Shown: in pieces, positions 59,001 through 64,000 of the stretch
How the letters are laid out: every line of letters starts with the position of its first letter
How positions within the stretch are numbered: the first letter of the stretch is position 1
DNA from: Larix kaempferi
Taxonomy: Eukaryota; Streptophyta; Pinopsida; Pinales; Pinaceae
NCBI GenBank assembly: GCA_027924585.1
Contig: BSBM01000068.1
Coordinates: forward strand, 13,200,001 to 13,264,000
Reading direction: 5' to 3'
DNA: 64,000 nt
Made by a program: the position numbers and the translations under genes
The notes under the pieces: generated by a model
The model's input: the letters and a program-made list of their open reading frames with translations, nothing else
Told to the model about the DNA's origin: nothing
The model's database searches: none

Positions 59001-60602
59001 CCCATACCATTCAATACACTGCCAAGATCAACGGTGGAGATCACCCTGAGTTTTACGAAATATCAATCACAGCTACTACATTAATTATCGATATCATTAC
59101 AAATGCCAGGGAGCCACGAAGGAATCCACTACTTTACCTTCGAGCACAGTGTGTTTACACCTCAGCAACAGGTCAGTTATTACCAAAGTATGGCACGCAA
59201 GCAAGCTCGGTATGCCCAACAATGATTATCACATGGAGTCAGACACGTAATAGCCAGCGTAGCAACCACAACATCACCACAGGACCGAATTAAATGCTGA
59301 GATCTCACGTAGATATTGGCCAGAGTCTCGACTGCATAAACATTTATTTTCATATCAGAGTTCAAGTCATGTGACAGGGAAGACCTCGGGATATCAACAT
59401 TGCCATACAACTGTTCACAACCATGTTATAAGTTAACAAACATAGGATAGAGGCATATCAATACCATAAACAAGGATACATGGTTCTATTCATAAGGTTA
59501 TCACGACATATCATTCACGCTAGGAGCATTAAACTTGTTCCAAAGTTTACATAGCTCATATATGTAATGCACGCACGAACCATAGTGTTTACACATATCA
59601 AATCCATATTAATATTCGCACCATAAAGTTCACATATAACATTTCAACAATGTTATTAACATAATTCCATAGGTTATCAAACTTGGAATCGATATATTTC
59701 ATATATCAACTATGAATTATAAACCAATACAATGCCATAGTATAGTATGGATTATCACAAGATTAACGTTTAAACATTACATTTAAATAGCTAGGCCATT
59801 TGCTTAAGGTTAGTGTAGAGAATACATAACCTTCACACTATATTGAAAGCTAGGGTTTGATACCAACTCTACTATGTTGTATGCTATTATATCAACAGCA
59901 TCTTGATTCATATGTGGACGCAATACAAACATCATCACTAGCATTCCAAGACTTATTACATTGCAGCTGTCATTCCAGGAGAGTCATTTATTCTATTGAT
60001 GACACTATCCTTCATAAAGATCAAACGTGTTACAATTTCAAACGAATAAACTTAGCCGTATTGCCACTATTACTACCAACAGTACAACGAGTTTAGTGTT
60101 TAACTAATGCTAGTGATACATGCAATTACTACCATCAAGACGATACAAGTAGTGAGGTTAAACTAAAGATACATACCATCGACATCTTCATGCAAGGAAG
60201 ATTATACAATTATCTTAAACATAGAGACGACAAGCTGAAGCTTACCACTTGTCTTGTAAAAACTGGAATTACTCTATAACCTTACCTGCAGATCTGCGAA
60301 AGAAGAATCCAATGCTTTAGCTTTCAAAGCTAAGTAAACCCAAGGGCACCTGGTAGGAACCCCTTCAGAAATATGCAAACAACTTCATCAGTATTGTTAC
60401 CAGATCCTTACACATAACGAAATAAACTTTGTTCTGTCGCATCTTACTTTTAACCAAATACATTTTCAGGTTTAAGATAAATACGACAATTCTATGAGGC
60501 AGTTATCATCTGTTAGTTAATTATTATCATTCCGCAGATAGCGTTTATCTTATAAAATAGGCTATATCAAAAAAAAAAAAAAACGATTTTTGAGATGTTA
60601 CA
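56031..60602 (+). repeat. Gypsy D LTR, about 4.57 kb
   Basis: Starts TGTAACATACCC after a polypurine tract and ends GAGATGTTACA two bases before a perfect primer site TGGTATCAGAGC (60605-60616). Termini form an 8-bp inverted repeat TGTAACAT/ATGTTACA. No coding frame was recognised inside. Only one copy is in the window, so hidden insertions cannot be excluded. Confidence 0.65.
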
Positions 60603-60747
60603 TGTGGTATCAGAGCGCAAGTTCAAACTCTAGGCCTGATTGAGGCTCATGCGCGCAAACAGAAAAATAAATCAGAAAGTATATGTTACTAACTTTTGTA
60701 ATTTAATTTTATTTTTGCACAGAACAGATTCACTTTTAATTGCAGGT

Positions 60748-62007
60748 ATGGAAATACCAGAGGAATCAGCAGAGGACAGATTTCCTCATAATGAACGTAT
60801 TAATCATAATAACACTGACGGAATTTATGTTGAGTTAAACAACCAATCTTCTGAAATTTTACGCACTGTACAAAATTTAAAATCTGAGTTAAAAGCTGTT
60901 AAAGAAGAAAATGAATGGATTCTTAAGGTACAGGAAGAGTTACAATAGAATTTAAAAGGAAACTGTCATAGCGATGAAAGAGGCAGAAAATCAGAATTTA
61001 AGGCCGATTCTGAAATAATGTCCCACCAACATAAGCATAAGAAAACAAGAAATGATAAAAGGAACAGTTATTCATCTTCTAAATATGATTCAAGTAATGA
61101 AGACATAAACTATGACAGTAGTAACAGTGAATGTTGCTCTAAAAAGAGAAAACATAAGCATCATGAGCAGATTAGTGGGGAGTTTAAAAAGATTAAGCCA
61201 CCAACTTTTAATGGCGAAAGTGAGAAGGGTGAGACAGCAGAAGCTTGGTTGTCTGGAATGAAAAAGTACTTCAATATCTATGATTACTCTTCTCAACTGA
61301 AAGCCAAGATGGCTATTTACAATCTGACCCGAAAGGCAGATATCTGGTGGCAGGATCTTAAAAGAATCAAGAGCATAAAAGAAAAAGAAGTAACTTGGAC
61401 TATGTTTAAAAGTTTGTTTAAAAAGAAATTCTTGTCTGAACAGTACTTTGAGGATAAATCGAAGGAGTTTTACGATTTAAAGTTAGGTACAATGAACATG
61501 AAAGAACTATGCAGCAAGTTCCTTAGCTTGCTAAGGTACGTACCCTACATGGTTGAGGAAAAGCCTAAAGTGCAAAGGTTTCTCAGTTGTTTACCGTTTA
61601 ATATAAAATATCGTATTGAGTATGATAATCCTTCCACTTTGGAAGAAGCCATGAGGAAGGCAAATTTTTGTTTTGACCAAAACAGAAAAAGAGAAGGAAC
61701 AACTGGCTGGAAGAACAATAAGACTAATCAGTATGACTATAAAAAGAAGAATTTTAATCAGAATGTTGGAGGTTTTAAGAAAAAATTTAATAACATAAAT
61801 TTTCCTAATAATTATCGGAATAATACATCTCAGAACTCTACTGCTGCAAGGAATGTACCTAACAATAATAATAATCACAGCAATAATAATAACAATAACA
61901 ACAGGTATGCTGGACAGAAAGGACCCATAAAGTGATATGAATGTGGCGGACCACACAAGAGAGCATATTGCCCACGCAACAAGAGGACAACCAACAACAT
62001 ACATATT
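60748..62007 (+). pseudogene. gag: D gag
   Basis: ATG at 60748 (MEIPEESAEDRFPH) opens the frame; a TAG at 60946-60948 interrupts it. The gag domain has FKKIKPPTFNGESEKGETAE, MAIYNLTRKADIWWQDLKR, FKKKFLSEQYFEDKSKEFYD and FLSCLPFNIKYRIEYDNPST. An Asn-rich linker follows, then the zinc knuckle (YECGGPHKRAYCP), whose first Cys is replaced by TGA (61933-61935). Homologous to C gag. Confidence 0.88.
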
Positions 62008-64000
62008 ATGAAAGCAGAACCTACAGTTGGAGATATCGCAAGAGAAATTCCCAAGATAAATGCAGCATTGGAGAACCGTCAAGCAGACCATCAAACATCC
62101 ATGGTCGAAATTGAAGGTATGATACAAAACGCGTCTATTTCTATTTTAATAGATCCAGGTGCAAATCTAAGTTATATTTCACCTACTTTAGTAAACCGTT
62201 GGAAGCTAAAAACAAAAAAATTTGATAACGCATGGTTAGTTCAGCTTGCAACAGGAACTAAAAGAAAGGTTACAGATTATGTTCAGGAATGTGAAATATT
62301 TTTAAATTAGCTGAAAACGCAAGTTAATCTGAATGTTTTACCCTTAGGTTCATATGATCTGTTAATTGGCATGGATTGGCTTGAACAGCATAGAGTTGTA
62401 TTGAATTGTTATGATAAATCTTTTACTTGTATAAATAATGAAGGTAATTCAGAAACAGTAAAAGGAATTCATAGGTAGATTTCAGTAAGGCAGATTTCTT
62501 CCTTACAAGTAAAGAGAGCTGCCAGAAAAGGTTGTAAATTGTTTGCTGTTAATGTTGTTAATGATGAATGTACATCTAAAGAAGAAAAGTTAAAACTAGA
62601 GGATATTCCCATCCTTAGGGACTTTTCAGATGTATTCTCGGAAGAAATTCCAGGATTACCTCTGAAAAGAGAACTTGATTTCACCATTGAGTTAGTACCT
62701 GGTGTGGTACCAAACTCAAAGGCCCCCTATAGGATGAATATTCTGGAGTTAAATGAGTTAAAATCTCAACTGAAAGAACTAATAGATAAAAACTACAGAA
62801 GACCCAGTGTGTCCCCTTGGGGAGCACCAGTAATATTTGTTAAAAAGGACGATACCATGCGTTTGTGCATTGACTACCGTCAGCTTAATAAAATGACAAT
62901 TAAGAACTGGTATCCCTTACCCCGCATAGATGATCTATTTGATCAAGTACATGGAGCAGAGATATTCACTAAAATTGACTTAAGGTCGGGTTATCATCAA
63001 GTCCGGATAAAAGACGAGGACATATTCAAAACTGCATTCAGAATGCATTATGGACACTATGAGTTCGTAGTTATGCCTTTTGGGCTAACCAACGCACCGG
63101 TAGTGTTCATGTGTTTAATGAACAACGTTCTGCATAAATATTTGGATAAGTTTGTAGTGTTATTCATTGATGATATCTTGGTTAACTCAAAAACTAAAGA
63201 AGAGCATGACGAACATCTAAAAATCATTTTACAAGTACTTAGAGATCACCAGCTTTACGCTAAGTTCAGTAAGTGTGATTTCTATAAAGATAAAATTCAG
63301 TATTTGGGTCATATAATTTCAAAAGATGGTATTTCTGTTGATCCTGATAAAATTAAAGCAATTAATGAATCGCCTGTCCCAAATGATGTAATTGATGTAC
63401 GGTCATTCATGGGAATAACGGGGTATTATAGAAATTTTATTGAAAGGTTCTCTAGAATTGCTAACCCCATCACTTCTTTGCAGAAGAAAGGGAAGAAATT
63501 CATATGGGATCAAAAGTGTTAAGACAGCTTTAATAAGTTAAAAGAATTGTTAACTACTGCACCCATATTAAAAATTGCAGATCCTAATAAGGATTTCGTT
63601 GTATGCACGGATGCATGCAACGAAGGACTTGGAGGGGTCTTAAGTCAAGAAGGTCATGCAATTGCTTTTGAGTCAAGGAAGATAAAAATACATGAAAAAA
63701 ATTATGCAACGTATGATCTTGAGTTGGCAACCGTGATACATGCTTTGAAAATGTGGCACCATCACTTGATCAGAAGAAAATTCATTTTAATAACTGATAA
63801 TAAGGGTTTAAAGTATTTTTTGGATCAAACAAATCTTAACGCAAGGCAAGCTAGGTGGTTAGCTTTCCTTAGCGAGTATGATTTCGAGATCCATCACATT
63901 AGTGGAAAGGAAAATAAGGCTGTTGATGCATTGAGCAGAAATGCTAGATTGAGTTTTGTGGCAGCAATCAATACTTTTAAAACTGATCTGGAAAATCAGA
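62008..64000 (+). pseudogene. pol: D pol: protease, RT, RNase H (truncated by window end)
   Basis: Same frame as gag. Protease is ISILIDPGANLSYISPTLV. TAG stops lie at 62308-62310 and 62476-62478. The long frame from 62539 holds the [14 protein letters not shown] pre-RT block, RT with [38 protein letters not shown] and [10 protein letters not shown], and [23 protein letters not shown] at 63520-63522. RNase H follows with CTDACNEGLGGVLSQEGHA, ITDNKGLKYFLDQ and AVDALSRN. The integrase and chromodomain would lie to the right. Confidence 0.9.

Larger units (their letters stand above)
60605..64000 (+). mobile_element. Gypsy D body (Tekay-like), 5' part; runs off right edge
   Basis: Primer site, short leader, then one gag-pol frame with five stops and no frameshift up to 64000. 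Close relative of C (gag, protease, RT and RNase H align throughout), opposite strand. Confidence 0.9.

Overview
This window looks like intergenic DNA from a large, AT-rich, repeat-packed land-plant nuclear genome. The evidence is plant-type Copia, Tekay-like Gypsy (chromovirus), CACTA, L1-like LINE and tRNA-derived SINE sequence, stacked as nested insertions. A seed plant with a big genome, perhaps a gymnosperm, fits, but nothing here fixes the species. I see no intact host gene, no rRNA or tRNA gene and no CRISPR array. Every recognisable coding region belongs to a transposable element and every one is damaged.

Positions 1-43547 are one old CACTA DNA transposon on the minus strand, blown apart by nested LTR retrotransposons. 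Its TAG TG-type right end is at 43547, and its tnp2 transposase gene reads leftwards in three blocks (41349-40250, 26551-25238, 1493-1, running off the window). Copia B (1494-25237, minus) separates blocks 2 and 3. Copia A (2024-9366, minus) sits in B's left LTR, and Gypsy C (14351-23818, minus) sits in B's gag. Copia F (26552-40249, plus) separates blocks 1 and 2, and Copia G (31982-38865, plus) sits in a tandem array inside F. All five insertions can be bounded to the base, with 5-bp target duplications, and removing B and F on paper restores the tnp2 reading frame.

A is the fullest Copia copy (gag plus PR-IN-RT-RNaseH). It has an in-frame stop between gag and pol, another near the end of pol, and YVDE instead of YVDD at the RT active site. 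B, F and G are non-autonomous relatives. They lack protease and integrase and share a 1.15-1.26 kb non-coding cassette with intron-like borders between the gag end and the RT remnant. Several deletions in B and G fall exactly on GT...AG boundaries of their relatives, as if spliced RNA had been reverse transcribed. C is a complete-length Tekay-like Gypsy with one 1568-codon gag-pol frame broken by seven stops and no frameshift.

From 43548 to about 50880 the DNA is AT-rich and gene-free, with two SINEs and several short repeat arrays. From about 50880 to 55870 lies a decayed L1-like LINE. Its 3' end is fused to the last codons (chromodomain) of a second Gypsy, D. A 4.57-kb LTR (56031-60602) follows, and then the start of another D body (gag, protease, RT, RNase H) that runs off the right edge. 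The LTR therefore has element interior on both sides.
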